Below are positions 16,351 to 24,619 of a DNA stretch of 64,000 nt, piece after piece. The notes under the pieces are model-generated. The model was given only the letters and a program-made list of their open reading frames with translations, was not told the origin of the DNA and searched no databases. This DNA is from Anaerolineales bacterium (GTDB taxonomy: Bacteria; Chloroflexota; Anaerolineae; Anaerolineales; Villigracilaceae). The stretch is from NCBI GenBank assembly GCA_020847435.1, contig JADLBX010000035.1:17995-81994 (forward strand). Reading direction: 5' to 3'. The position numbers and the translations under genes were made by a program. The first letter of the stretch is position 1; each line of letters starts with the position of its first letter.

Positions 16351-17127
16351 TTATCCTTCCTTGAGGTAAGTCACGCGCGGCAGCGTATTCAGTTCTTCAA
16401 GGTGTTTTTCACCGCGTTTTTGATGAGTCAGTTGACTGACCAGGCTTTCGGGATGATCCACACGACCAAACGTGATGGCATTCGCCGGGCAGGCTTGCGC
16501 GCAAGCGGTCGTAAACTCGCCGTCTTCCACTTCGCGTCCTTCCGACTTCGCCTTGTCTTGCGCCTTGTGGATGCGCTGGATGCAGAATGTGCATTTTTCC
16601 ATGACGCCCCGGCGGCGGACGGTCACATCCGGGTTGAACTGGTTATGCAACGGGAAGACCAGCGTCCCATTCACCATGTTCCCGCGTTCCGGAATGGTGT
16701 GATAATCGCGCCAGTTGAACGAACGAACCTGATACGGGCAGTTGTTCGCGCAGTAACGCGTACCGACACAGCGGTTATAGACCTGCAAATTCAATTGCTC
16801 CGCCTCGCTGTGCGGCGTGGCAAACACCGGGCAGACCGGTTCGCACGGCGCATGACCGCACTGCTGGCAAAGCATCGGCTGGAAAGGCGTCGCTTTCACT
16901 TCGGGATACGCGCCCTCCCAGAAACGTTCGATCCGGATCCAGTGCTGGCTGCGCCCATAGCCGGCGTCTTCCTCGCCGACAAACGAAATATTATTTTCCA
17001 TGGCGCACGCCGCCACACACGCCTGACAGCCCGTGCAAATATCCTGGTCAATGGACATCCCCCATTTACCTTCCGCGGCTTCGGCAATTGCGCCTTTGGC
17101 GCCAACGAGATTCAAGTCAACTGTCAT
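16351..17127 (-). CDS. actB2: ACIII ActB2: iron-sulfur domain as a separate protein
   Basis: A ferredoxin-type electron-transfer subunit of 258 aa with four cysteine clusters: CTGCQACVAAC, CQQCGHAPCEPVC, CVGTRYCANNC, and CTFCIQR paired with CAQACP. The third cluster has the wider spacing expected of a 3Fe-4S or modified site. In many bacteria this domain is fused to the molybdopterin-like domain as a single ActB of about 1000 aa. Here, as in Chloroflexus-type operons, the two are separate genes 9 nt apart. It carries electrons from quinol at ActC towards the heme subunits. A GGAG ribosome site lies 6 nt before the ATG. Confidence 0.88.
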   Translation of the reverse strand: MTVDLNLVGAKGAIAEAAEGKWGMSIDQDICTGCQACVAACAMENNISFVGEEDAGYGRSQHWIRIERFWEGAYPEVKATPFQPMLCQQCGHAPCEPVCPVFATPHSEAEQLNLQVYNRCVGTRYCANNCPYQVRSFNWRDYHTIPERGNMVNGTLVFPLHNQFNPDVTVRRRGVMEKCTFCIQRIHKAQDKAKSEGREVEDGEFTTACAQACPANAITFGRVDHPESLVSQLTHQKRGEKHLEELNTLPRVTYLKEG

Positions 17128-17136
17128 GAATCGCTC

Positions 17137-19395
17137 CTAATGTCCTTCCTGGGGTAAACCCTCGCCATAGACGCCGATACGGCTTTCGAGGCGGGATAAA
17201 TACTGCTTCTCACCGGTCTTTTCGATCTTCACTTTCATACCTGCAAACGCCAGATCGCCGGCTTCATTGAAATACGCGCCGAGAACGTCTGCGGGATTCG
17301 CGCCGCGCGGGAAAGGATCGCCCACCTCCCCAGCGCGCGGCACCAAGCCGACCAGCCGACTCTCAAGGAGTCTGGCCATGGCAAACCTGCCATATGCCGT
17401 GTGACCCTGACCAAAGGGCATGGCGATCACACCCGGATGGATGGCTGGGTACAAATAGACGGCGGCTTCCACCTCCCCAGCCTCGCTGATAACCTTGACC
17501 ACATCGTCGTTTTCAAGGTTCAGTTCGTGAGCGGTCTCCGGGTTGATCGCCACCCACGTATTCCACATGACCGTCGTCATCGGGTCGGGCAATTCCTGCA
17601 ACCAGGGTTTGTTCGCGCCAGCCTCGCCTAACGTCGGCGAAACGAACGGGACGAAGAAGAACTCTCCTTCACCCGCAAACACAGCGGCATTTACATTCAG
17701 ATTCTTATTCAATGCGCCCGCCGCCGAAAGGACAGCGGACTCAGCGGCGGTTTTCCACCACCCGCCATGCTGTTGGAAGTATGAAGTGAAACTATTGATC
17801 TCCGGCGCAACGAACGAGCCGTCCGTCCGACCGATGAGGCTGGCAATTTTGCTTTGAATGAACGCAACTTCATCGGTGAAGGGCAACGCTTCGGCAAGTT
17901 TGCCGCCAGCCAGGCGCGCCGCTTCGATCAACACATCGGCAGTCGAGCGTGTATCGTACATCGGCGAGACCACCGGCTGAGCGCCGGAAAGCGCTGATTG
18001 CATCGTCCCGGTCGCGGAGCGTTGATAGCCCCACGCTTCAAGTCCGTGATGGTCGGGGAAGATGTAATCGGAGGCGAGCGCCGTTTCGTCGGGGAATGTG
18101 GCAAACGAGATCACCGTGGGGACTGCCGCAAGCGCGTCGGCAAACCCAAGCGCTTTGGGAAGTTCAAAAATCGGGTTCACGCCGTGGACGAACAGGACCT
18201 TGACGCTGCCGCTGTTCAACTTGGCGATGAAATCTTTCATTTCACGCGCATTGGCAGGGCGATGATATGTATCTTCATTCGGCGCAAGCGGCGAGAGAAG
18301 CGCTCCGCCCGGCTTGCCGAAGTTATCAGCGAGGGCATTGAGAGCGAGGATCGCTTCCGCGTTCGCGAGACCGTTGGTTTGGCCGAGCGCCTGCCCGCCG
18401 GGGATGGCAAGCGGCGCTTGCGCCTCGGCAATCAGGCTTGCAACATGTTCGAGCTGTTCGAGCGGAATGCCCGATTGGATGGAAACTTCCCGCACATCCA
18501 CCGTTGAAAAGACGCGCGCCACTGAGCCGCCCGTGGCTTCCGCGACGAGTCGGCCGAGGGCAAGCGCGACCAAGCCTTCCGTCCCGGGGAGAAGCGGGAT
18601 CCATTCATCCGCTTTTGCCGCCGTCTGCGACATCTGCGATTCAAAATGAACCATGTAGCCGCGCTTCTTCGAGTTGCCGCGGCGCATTTTCGCAAAGCCG
18701 CGCGTGTACGCGACTGGCGAGAGCCACGTTTCGAGGAAGTTTGCGCCGAACGAAATCACGAGGTCGGCGTTTCCAAGATCGAAGTATGGCAAGCCAGCCT
18801 GCCCCAGAGATTTTTCTGCGGCTTTGCTCAACGTGGCGCGGGATTCGAACATGCTCAGCGCGCCAAAGCGGACCGGAGCCGGCGCGCCGATGGCGTTCGT
18901 TAGATCGGTTACAAGGTCGAAGAGATGATCGGATGCGGTTCCCATCAGGAACGCGATCTCGGCTGGGTTGGTATTGTTCAACGCGTCAGCCACGAGTTGT
19001 GTGGCATCGTCCCAGTTCATCGCCTCTGCCGCCAGCGCCTGTTGGCGGGCTTGCTTGACGGGGGCTTCCACACGATCCGGGTTATACAACCCTTGCAAAG
19101 TGGCTTGCCCGCGCGCGCACGTCTTGCCGAGGTTGACCGGGTTCGCCGGGTTGCCCTCCGCTTTGATGGCGCGTCCTTGCATGGTGCGGACGATCAACCC
19201 ACAACCCGCCGCGCACTCGCGGCAGGTGGTGGCATAGTAGGTACTTAAACCATTGTAGGTATATTCCGGCATTTTCACGTACGGTTCGCGCGTTACGTAA
19301 CGCGACGCGGGACCGCAACCGGTCAACACGGCGGCTGTTGCGCCGCCGGCTGTGGCAAGTTTGAGAAAATCGCGCCGGGAAATTTTTTGACTCAT
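17137..19395 (-). CDS. actB1: ACIII ActB1: molybdopterin-oxidoreductase-like subunit with Tat signal
   Basis: A large peripheral subunit of 752 aa. The N-terminus carries a twin-arginine signal (SRRDFLKLATAGGATAAVL) followed by a lipobox-like TGC, so it is folded before export and may be lipid anchored. An Fe4S4-type motif CRECAAGC...C lies near residues 58-95, as in molybdopterin oxidoreductases. The rest follows the MopB fold (for example LVISFGANFLETWLSPVAYT and VLFVHGVNPIFELP). In characterised ACIII complexes this subunit has lost its molybdenum cofactor; whether that holds here cannot be seen directly. It lies between actA and actB2. Confidence 0.88.
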   Translation of the reverse strand: MSQKISRRDFLKLATAGGATAAVLTGCGPASRYVTREPYVKMPEYTYNGLSTYYATTCRECAAGCGLIVRTMQGRAIKAEGNPANPVNLGKTCARGQATLQGLYNPDRVEAPVKQARQQALAAEAMNWDDATQLVADALNNTNPAEIAFLMGTASDHLFDLVTDLTNAIGAPAPVRFGALSMFESRATLSKAAEKSLGQAGLPYFDLGNADLVISFGANFLETWLSPVAYTRGFAKMRRGNSKKRGYMVHFESQMSQTAAKADEWIPLLPGTEGLVALALGRLVAEATGGSVARVFSTVDVREVSIQSGIPLEQLEHVASLIAEAQAPLAIPGGQALGQTNGLANAEAILALNALADNFGKPGGALLSPLAPNEDTYHRPANAREMKDFIAKLNSGSVKVLFVHGVNPIFELPKALGFADALAAVPTVISFATFPDETALASDYIFPDHHGLEAWGYQRSATGTMQSALSGAQPVVSPMYDTRSTADVLIEAARLAGGKLAEALPFTDEVAFIQSKIASLIGRTDGSFVAPEINSFTSYFQQHGGWWKTAAESAVLSAAGALNKNLNVNAAVFAGEGEFFFVPFVSPTLGEAGANKPWLQELPDPMTTVMWNTWVAINPETAHELNLENDDVVKVISEAGEVEAAVYLYPAIHPGVIAMPFGQGHTAYGRFAMARLLESRLVGLVPRAGEVGDPFPRGANPADVLGAYFNEAGDLAFAGMKVKIEKTGEKQYLSRLESRIGVYGEGLPQEGH

Positions 19396-19418
19396 GAGTT
19401 TTTCCTCTTATGCCCCGA

Positions 19419-19973
19419 TTAATAATGACACGTTCCGCAGTCGGTGAGTTTGGTCAACTTCTCCTCGTCGCCGGCGGCTTTTTGTTTATGACAATTCAAG
19501 CACCACCCCATGTTCATCACCTGCGGGTTGACCGCGATCGTGACTTGCGTCATATCGCCATGACAGTTTTCGCAGTTCAACCCTGCCGCCACATGCGGAC
19601 GATGGGTGAAATGCACAAAGTCCGGCACTTGCGCCACCGGAACCCAGGTGAACCCTTCGCCTTTTGCCATGGCGTCCACCATGGGCTTCAAGAGCGGGCT
19701 GGTTTGAGTTTTACCGATCTGTTGGTGGCATCCCCAACATTTGCTGATCGTCGGCAGTCCGGGTGACGGTCCGCGCAATGCGCCGGGGTGACAATATAAG
19801 CATTGGACCCCCAACCCTACGTGTAACTTGTGCGTAAACTGTATCGGCTGTTCGGGAGGTTGTTGGCTCTGATACACACCAAACGCGGCGAGGCTGAACA
19901 GGGACAGCGCCGCGATCAACACCGCTATCCGCCCCATTGGACTCAACGCCCATTCAAAAGTTTTTCGGATCAT
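19419..19973 (-). CDS. actA: ACIII subunit ActA, pentaheme cytochrome c
   Basis: The first gene of the ACIII operon, 184 aa. It has one N-terminal membrane anchor (IAVLIALSLFSLAAFGVY or similar) and five heme c motifs: CLYCH, CWGCH, CENCH, CLNCH and CGTCH. This matches the pentaheme ActA that receives electrons from ActB. FTHKLHVGLGVQCLYCH and VHFTHRPHVAAGLNCENCH supply axial histidines. AGGAG lies 6 nt before the ATG. The upstream gap (19974-20260) holds AT-rich sequence with AATATTCGTGAAATATT, in which a promoter is likely but not clear. Confidence 0.92.
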   Translation of the reverse strand: MIRKTFEWALSPMGRIAVLIAALSLFSLAAFGVYQSQQPPEQPIQFTHKLHVGLGVQCLYCHPGALRGPSPGLPTISKCWGCHQQIGKTQTSPLLKPMVDAMAKGEGFTWVPVAQVPDFVHFTHRPHVAAGLNCENCHGDMTQVTIAVNPQVMNMGWCLNCHKQKAAGDEEKLTKLTDCGTCHY

Positions 19974-20246
19974 GCATGCTCCTGGAACGTTTAAATATTC
20001 GTGAAATATTGCACGATTTTACTAAAGCAAGCCTTTTTTGTAAACGATGAAAATTGAAACTCTGGCGTTCTTGTTTGTCATCAAGGAAACACCCCGGCTC
20101 CGCTTCCCAGTTGACAAGGCGAGATTATAACGCAAAAGACCGGCGGATAAAAAGCCGATGATTAATCGTTTCGGCTTTACCGCAAAGATCAACGGATTTT
20201 TTCATACCCGCGCTCACGCAACGAACGGGCAAGATTCAGCGCATGA

Positions 20247-20252
20247 TATACT
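20247..20252 (+). promoter_or_regulatory. -10 box (TATACT) of the small membrane protein gene
   Basis: TATACT, 8 nt, then ATG at 20261; no ribosome site fits. Predicted leaderless. Confidence 0.45.
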
Positions 20253-20260
20253 TGCCCGGC

Positions 20261-20536
20261 ATGAAAGATTCGCTCCGACGTTTTTCCATCATCGTGATCG
20301 CATTGTTGCTGGCAGTGTTGATCGCAGGCTTCGCGCAAACCAGCGCCATCCAGTCGTCGCAGCAAAACAACATGGCTGGCGCGGCGCTGGTCTTACAAAC
20401 CACACAAACGCCCGAACCGGAAGACCTATCCGAGATCGGCTCCACCGACGGCATCGTTGCCATGGGCGGACTGATTGCGCTGATCATCTTCATCCCCATT
20501 CTGGCGCGTTCAAAATATTGGACGCGCACCTCGTAA
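20261..20536 (+). CDS. Small membrane protein with two helices
   Basis: A protein of 91 aa not assigned to a family. It has an N-terminal membrane segment (FSIIVIALLLAVLIAGFA), a short polar loop (QSSQQNNMAGAALVLQTTQT, then PEPEDLSEIGSTDG), a second hydrophobic helix (IVAMGGLIALIIFIPILA) and a basic tail (RSKYWTRTS). The start at 20261 is supported by the TATACT box 8 nt upstream. It lies between the ACIII operon (divergent) and the candidate RNA at 20584. A link to ACIII or an oxidase is conceivable but unsupported. Confidence 0.65.
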   Translation: MKDSLRRFSIIVIALLLAVLIAGFAQTSAIQSSQQNNMAGAALVLQTTQTPEPEDLSEIGSTDGIVAMGGLIALIIFIPILARSKYWTRTS

Positions 20537-20571
20537 TAAAACTGCCACATTAACAAATCTTAAATTCCATG

Positions 20572-20577
20572 TATAAT
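20572..20577 (+). promoter_or_regulatory. -10 box (TATAAT) of the candidate ncRNA
   Basis: TATAAT ends 7 nt before position 20584, exactly where a closing stem of the downstream RNA would begin. Confidence 0.5.
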
Positions 20578-20583
20578 AAGGGC

Positions 20584-20777
20584 AATCCGCAAGGATTGAA
20601 CTGGAAATTTCCCACCGCTCTGCGGTCATGGCTGTACCAACTCTGGATACTTTGAGCAGGAACCTCCCCCGTTTTGGGAGTTATTAGAAGAAGTCAACGA
20701 AAGCCCACGTGATCATAAACCTGACTTCCCCTCCACAACGCGTTCTACGCCGGTGACGTCCATCCCTCCGGCGGATT
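20584..20777 (+). ncRNA. Candidate structured RNA, possibly 6S-like
   Basis: A 350-nt gap precedes recX and has no credible gene. From the predicted +1, AATCCGC (20584-20590) can pair with GCGGATT (20771-20777), giving a closed RNA of about 194 nt. Near its middle CTCCC/GGGAG (around 20666-20681) forms an apical hairpin. One long rod of this size with its own promoter fits 6S RNA, but I do not recognise conserved 6S sequence, so the class is tentative. Downstream, CCCAAC...GTTGGG and the 9-bp hairpin CAGCCGAAG/CTTCGGCTG at about 20843-20874 could end the transcript or form part of the recX leader. Confidence 0.4.
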
Positions 20778-20885
20778 AACCCAACTCAGCCACGCCTCGC
20801 GCGCGCGACGTTGGGCTTGCTCAACCTACCCAGACTTTTCTCTCAGCCGAAGCCGCTCGGACGGTCCTTCGGCTGTGTGCTTTAA

Positions 20886-21539
20886 ATGAAAAAGATCACC
20901 GCCCTCGAAGCGCAAAAGCGCAATCCGAATCGAGTCAACGTTCATCTCGACGGGGAATTTGCCTTCGGGGTGGCGCGCATCGTCGCCGCGTGGCTGAAGG
21001 TTGGCGATACGCTGGACGAGGCAAAGGTCCAGAAACTGCAAGCGGACGATGCGCGCGAACGCGCCGTCCAACAGGCGTTATTGTTTCTAAGCTACCGCGC
21101 CCGCTCCGAGTCCGAGATTCGAAAGAATCTGCGCAAGCACGAAATACCTGAAGAGGTGATCGAAGAGACGCTCGCACGGCTACGGCAGGATGGGCTCGCC
21201 AACGACGATCAATTCGCCCGCGCGTGGGTCGAGAATCGGACCACCTTCCGCCCGCGCAGTCGCCGCATGATGGCGCTGGAACTGCGTCAAAAGGGACTCA
21301 ACGAGGAAACGACCTCAACCGCGCTTGCCGAAGTTGACGATGAAGCGCTTGCCTACGAAGCCGCGCAAAAGCGGGCGAATCGCTTCAAAGAACTGGAATG
21401 GCAGGACTTTAGAAAAAAGTTATGGGAATTTCTTGCGCGGCGCGGGTTTGCTTATGCAGTCATCGCGCCGACAGTCACAAAAATCTGGAATGAAATGCAC
21501 GGCAACGAACTTCACTACGAAGATGAGGAAATAACATGA
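20886..21539 (+). CDS. recX: RecX family regulator of RecA
   Basis: A cytoplasmic protein of 217 aa of the RecX family, which caps or disassembles RecA filaments. The N-terminus ITALEAQKRNPNRVNVHLDG and the RecX three-helix repeats are clear (LLFLSYRARSESEIRKNLRK, GLANDDQFARAWVENRT, ELRQKGLNEETTSTALAEV). No recA is in the window. The stop overlaps the rny start by 4 nt (ATGA), so the two are co-translated. The acidic tail (HYEDEEIT) is ordinary for the family. Confidence 0.9.
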   Translation: MKKITALEAQKRNPNRVNVHLDGEFAFGVARIVAAWLKVGDTLDEAKVQKLQADDARERAVQQALLFLSYRARSESEIRKNLRKHEIPEEVIEETLARLRQDGLANDDQFARAWVENRTTFRPRSRRMMALELRQKGLNEETTSTALAEVDDEALAYEAAQKRANRFKELEWQDFRKKLWEFLARRGFAYAVIAPTVTKIWNEMHGNELHYEDEEIT

Positions 21540-23062
21540 ACCTGATAACCGTATTGGCATTTGTCTCTGCGCTCGTCATCGGTCTGATCGTTGGATACTT
21601 TTTCCATCGCTATCAGGCGGAAAGGGCGCTCAAGAACCAACAGGACAAGGCTGACAATATCCTGAAGGTCACGAACGAACAAGCCCGCCTGATCGAGAGC
21701 CAGGGGCGCGAGAACGCGACCAAGATCGTGCAAGCCGCCGAATCCGAAATGAAGGAACGGCGCATCGAATTGAACAAGGAAACCGACCGCCTCGACAAAC
21801 GCCGCGCCGAGTTGGACAGCCGCTTCGACAAAATCGAACAGCGCGAACAGAACCTGAACCGCCGCCAATCGCAAATTGATAAGCGCGGAAATGACATTGA
21901 AAAGTTGTACGAAGAAGAAGTTAAAAAACTGGAACAGATCGCCATGCTAACTTCCGATGAAGCCAAGAAGGAATTGTTAGCCGCTGTCGAGAAAGAATCG
22001 CGCGGCGATATGGCGCGCATCATCCGCCAGATCGAAGCGGAAGCGCGTGAGGAAGGCGAGAAGCGCGCCCGCAAGTTGATCGCGGACGCCATCCAACGCG
22101 TCGCCTCCGAACACGTGGCGGAGGTCACACGCGCGGTCGTCACCCTCCCCAGTGAAGAGATGAAGGGACGCATCGTCGGGCGCAACGGGCGTAACATCAA
22201 AGCCTTCGAGCAAGCCGCAGGTGTGGACGTGATCGTGGACGATACGCCGGACTCAGTCACCGTCTCGTGTTTCGATTCGGTGCGCCGCGAGATCGGTCGG
22301 CGCGCGCTGGCAAAGTTAATTTTGGATGGCAGGATTCATCCCGCACACATCGAAAAGATCGTGAACGATGAAACGCGCGCGGTCGAAAAGATCATCAATG
22401 AATCGGGCGAGCAAGCCGCGTATGAGGCGAACGTCACGGGTTTGCATCCTGAAATTTTGAAGATGATGGGGCGCTTGAAATTCCGCACGTCGTACGGGCA
22501 GAACCAACTCGCGCACGCGGTCGAAGTGTCGAAACTGGCTGGCATTCTGGCGGCAGAGATCGGCGCGAACGTCGAAATCTCCAAACTCGGAGGCTTCCTG
22601 CACGATATCGGCAAAGCGATGGATCATAACCAGGACGGCACACACGCCAAACTTGGCGCGGAATTCTGCCGGCGCTACGGCGTCAACTCCATTGTGGTGA
22701 ACGCCATCGAAGCGCATCACCATGAGGTGGACCAACTCACCGTGGAAGCGGTCATCGCCGAATCGGCGGACGCCATTTCGGGCGCGCGACCCGGCGCGCG
22801 GCGCGAAGACCTCGAGGCGTACATCAAACGCATCCGTTCGCTGGAGGAAATGTCCATGTCGTTCGACGGGGTGCAGCAGGCGTTCGCCATTCAGGCGGGT
22901 CGCGAAGTGCGTATCATCGTCAAGCCCGAGGCGATTGACGATCTCGCCTCCGTCAAGTTGGCGCGCGACGTGGCGAAGAAGATCGAAGAGACGATGCAAT
23001 ACCCGGGTCAGATCAAGGTGACGGTCATCCGCGAGACGCGGGCGACGGGGATCGCAAAATAA
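21536..23062 (+). CDS. rny: Ribonuclease Y
   Basis: A membrane-anchored endoribonuclease of 508 aa that starts mRNA decay. The layout is standard: an N-terminal membrane helix (LITVLAFVSALVIGLIVGYF), a long coiled coil (residues about 25-190), a KH domain (GRIVGRNGRNIKAFEQAAGV) and an HD domain with GGFLHDIGKAMDH and EAHHHEV. Length is typical. It is translationally coupled to recX and followed by a strong intrinsic terminator. Confidence 0.95.
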   Translation: MNLITVLAFVSALVIGLIVGYFFHRYQAERALKNQQDKADNILKVTNEQARLIESQGRENATKIVQAAESEMKERRIELNKETDRLDKRRAELDSRFDKIEQREQNLNRRQSQIDKRGNDIEKLYEEEVKKLEQIAMLTSDEAKKELLAAVEKESRGDMARIIRQIEAEAREEGEKRARKLIADAIQRVASEHVAEVTRAVVTLPSEEMKGRIVGRNGRNIKAFEQAAGVDVIVDDTPDSVTVSCFDSVRREIGRRALAKLILDGRIHPAHIEKIVNDETRAVEKIINESGEQAAYEANVTGLHPEILKMMGRLKFRTSYGQNQLAHAVEVSKLAGILAAEIGANVEISKLGGFLHDIGKAMDHNQDGTHAKLGAEFCRRYGVNSIVVNAIEAHHHEVDQLTVEAVIAESADAISGARPGARREDLEAYIKRIRSLEEMSMSFDGVQQAFAIQAGREVRIIVKPEAIDDLASVKLARDVAKKIEETMQYPGQIKVTVIRETRATGIAK

Positions 23063-23068
23063 AATTTC

Positions 23069-23097
23069 AACCGCATCCACTTGGATGCGGTTTTTTT
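23069..23097 (+). terminator. Intrinsic terminator of recX-rny
   Basis: AACCGCATCCA pairs with TGGATGCGGTT around a 2-nt loop and is followed by a T-run. Confidence 0.9.
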
Positions 23098-23240
23098 ATC
23101 GAGTCGGCGCTGTGCAATCCATCCGATACATCTTGTGTATTTCAACTTCATTATTAAACAGGCTCTTCTCAATCTTGTAAGAATCTCCCAAAACAAACGG
23201 ATGTGTAAAGCATCATTACAGGATGTTCATATAAAATTTT

Positions 23241-23274
23241 CCGCGTAGACAGGAGCTACCGACGCGGGTTTTTT
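23241..23274 (+). terminator. Possible terminator of an unknown short transcript
   Basis: CCGCGT pairs with ACGCGG over a 15-nt loop and is followed by TTTTTT. It lies 170 nt after the rny terminator, so it would end a separate short transcript or a leader of the downstream operon. Nothing else in 23098-23427 is recognised except a CCTGA...TCAGG hairpin near 23370. Confidence 0.4.
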
Positions 23275-23427
23275 GATCGCTATGCCAACCGACCCGATTG
23301 GTCGCTCGTTTGGGAGTGACGCATCGAGCATGGGATCAATCCCTGCCGCCTCAACGATATATGATTACGCCTGACTTGAATCAGGTTGCGTCAAATGAAG
23401 ACTAAAAGATTTTTCAAAGGAGCTAAT

Positions 23428-24402
23428 ATGTCAGCGAAACGAATTCTCATCCTGTTGTTTGCCTTGAGCCTGATCCTTTCAGGGTGCGGGGGCGCGCCGA
23501 ATAAAGAGATGCATACCATCGGTATCATTGTAGAAATACCCTGGCTCTCGCCCGTTGTTGATAACTTCAAAACCACCATGACAGAACTGGGCTATGTGGA
23601 GGGAAAAAATATCACCTACCTGTACGATCCCAACGTGGGACCTGACCAAGCCGCCTTCGACAAGGAAGCCGCACGCTTGATGGAGGCAAACGTGGACCTC
23701 TTCTTTACGGTCGGCACCATGACCACCAAAGCCGCCAAGAAAGCCACCGAGGGAACCGACATCCCGGTGGTGTTCACCCCGGTGATTAACCCGGTGGCAG
23801 AAGGCGTGGTGGAAAGCATTGCCCAACCGGGCGGTAACGTGACCGGCGTCCAAATTGTGGACCACTCTGCCAAAGCCCTCGAGTGGGCGCTGAAGATCGC
23901 CCCGGATACCAAGTATGTTTATATTCCCTACAACCCGGACGACACCATCACCATGCTGATTATGCAAGGCGTACTCGAAGCCATACCGAGTCTGGGAGTC
24001 GAGCTCCTGCCCAGTGAAGTGAAAAGCGTGGATGAAATGCTGGCGGTTGTGAGCGCTTTGCCTGAAGACACGCTCATCTTTGTGGTTTCGCCCATCTCGA
24101 GTCTGGAAACGGGTGTAGAGCAACTAGGTCAGGAGGCGCTGAAATATGGAGTCCCCATCTTCACCTGCAACCGCGAAATAAATACCCCGCCATTTCCGAT
24201 TTCCAACTATACCGTCACCTTCCCTGGGGAAGCCCAGCAAGGAGCGCAAATGGTGGACCGGATTCTCAAAGGCGCCAAACCAGCCGATACGCCGGTGGAA
24301 ACCGCCGAATACTATCTTGATGTTGATCTGAAACAAGCGCAGGCTTTTGGGCTTCAAATCCCGGATGAAATTCTAAACCAGGCAAACATCATTGTTCGTT
24401 AA
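23428..24402 (+). CDS. ABC_sub_bind-type periplasmic substrate-binding lipoprotein (orphan)
   Basis: An exported lipoprotein of 324 aa. It has a signal peptide with lipobox (LFALSLILSGC) and a two-lobed binding protein of the ABC_sub_bind family (HTIGIIVEIPWLSPVVDNFK, LGYVEGKNITYLYDPNVGPD, VVFTPVINPVAEGVV, QPGGNVTGVQ). The family includes TrpX-like amino-acid binders. The ATG at 23428 follows AGGAG by 5 nt. No ABC permease or ATPase is nearby; instead the next genes encode a CACHE sensor, a histidine kinase and receivers. It therefore probably presents a ligand to the sensor rather than to a transporter. That role is inferred from context. Confidence 0.85.
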   Translation: MSAKRILILLFALSLILSGCGGAPNKEMHTIGIIVEIPWLSPVVDNFKTTMTELGYVEGKNITYLYDPNVGPDQAAFDKEAARLMEANVDLFFTVGTMTTKAAKKATEGTDIPVVFTPVINPVAEGVVESIAQPGGNVTGVQIVDHSAKALEWALKIAPDTKYVYIPYNPDDTITMLIMQGVLEAIPSLGVELLPSEVKSVDEMLAVVSALPEDTLIFVVSPISSLETGVEQLGQEALKYGVPIFTCNREINTPPFPISNYTVTFPGEAQQGAQMVDRILKGAKPADTPVETAEYYLDVDLKQAQAFGLQIPDEILNQANIIVR

Positions 24403-24472
24403 TTCCCGCTGCAACCGGCTGAAGTCTCCAAGGAATTCCGAGGTCTTCTGCACTGCATAAACAGGACAGATG

Positions 24473-24567
24473 CATTTCAAATGAGTTGAAGGATAGAACG
24501 CCCCGAAGGGTTTCTCGAAGACTTTGGTTATACTCCACCCTTCGGGACGGTTGTTTCAACTGAAATG
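24473..24567 (+). other. Long imperfect hairpin between the binding-protein and sensor genes
   Basis: CATTTCA...GTTGAA (24473-24490) pairs with TTCAACTGAAATG (24555-24567). Inside it CCCGAAGGGT (from about 24502) pairs with ACCCTTCGGG (to 24546). It may attenuate read-through or set the expression ratio between the genes. A TATACT sequence (24529-24534) lies in the loop. Confidence 0.4.
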
Positions 24568-24619
24568 AACCGCGCCCAACTCTGACAGACCGAAAAGCGC
24601 TGTCATCAGGATACAAATC

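Noticed and set aside
20584..20885. tmRNA or SRP RNA at the recX leader
   Set aside because: No tRNA-like ends or tag-encoding frame for tmRNA, and no GGAAGCAGC-type SRP loop.
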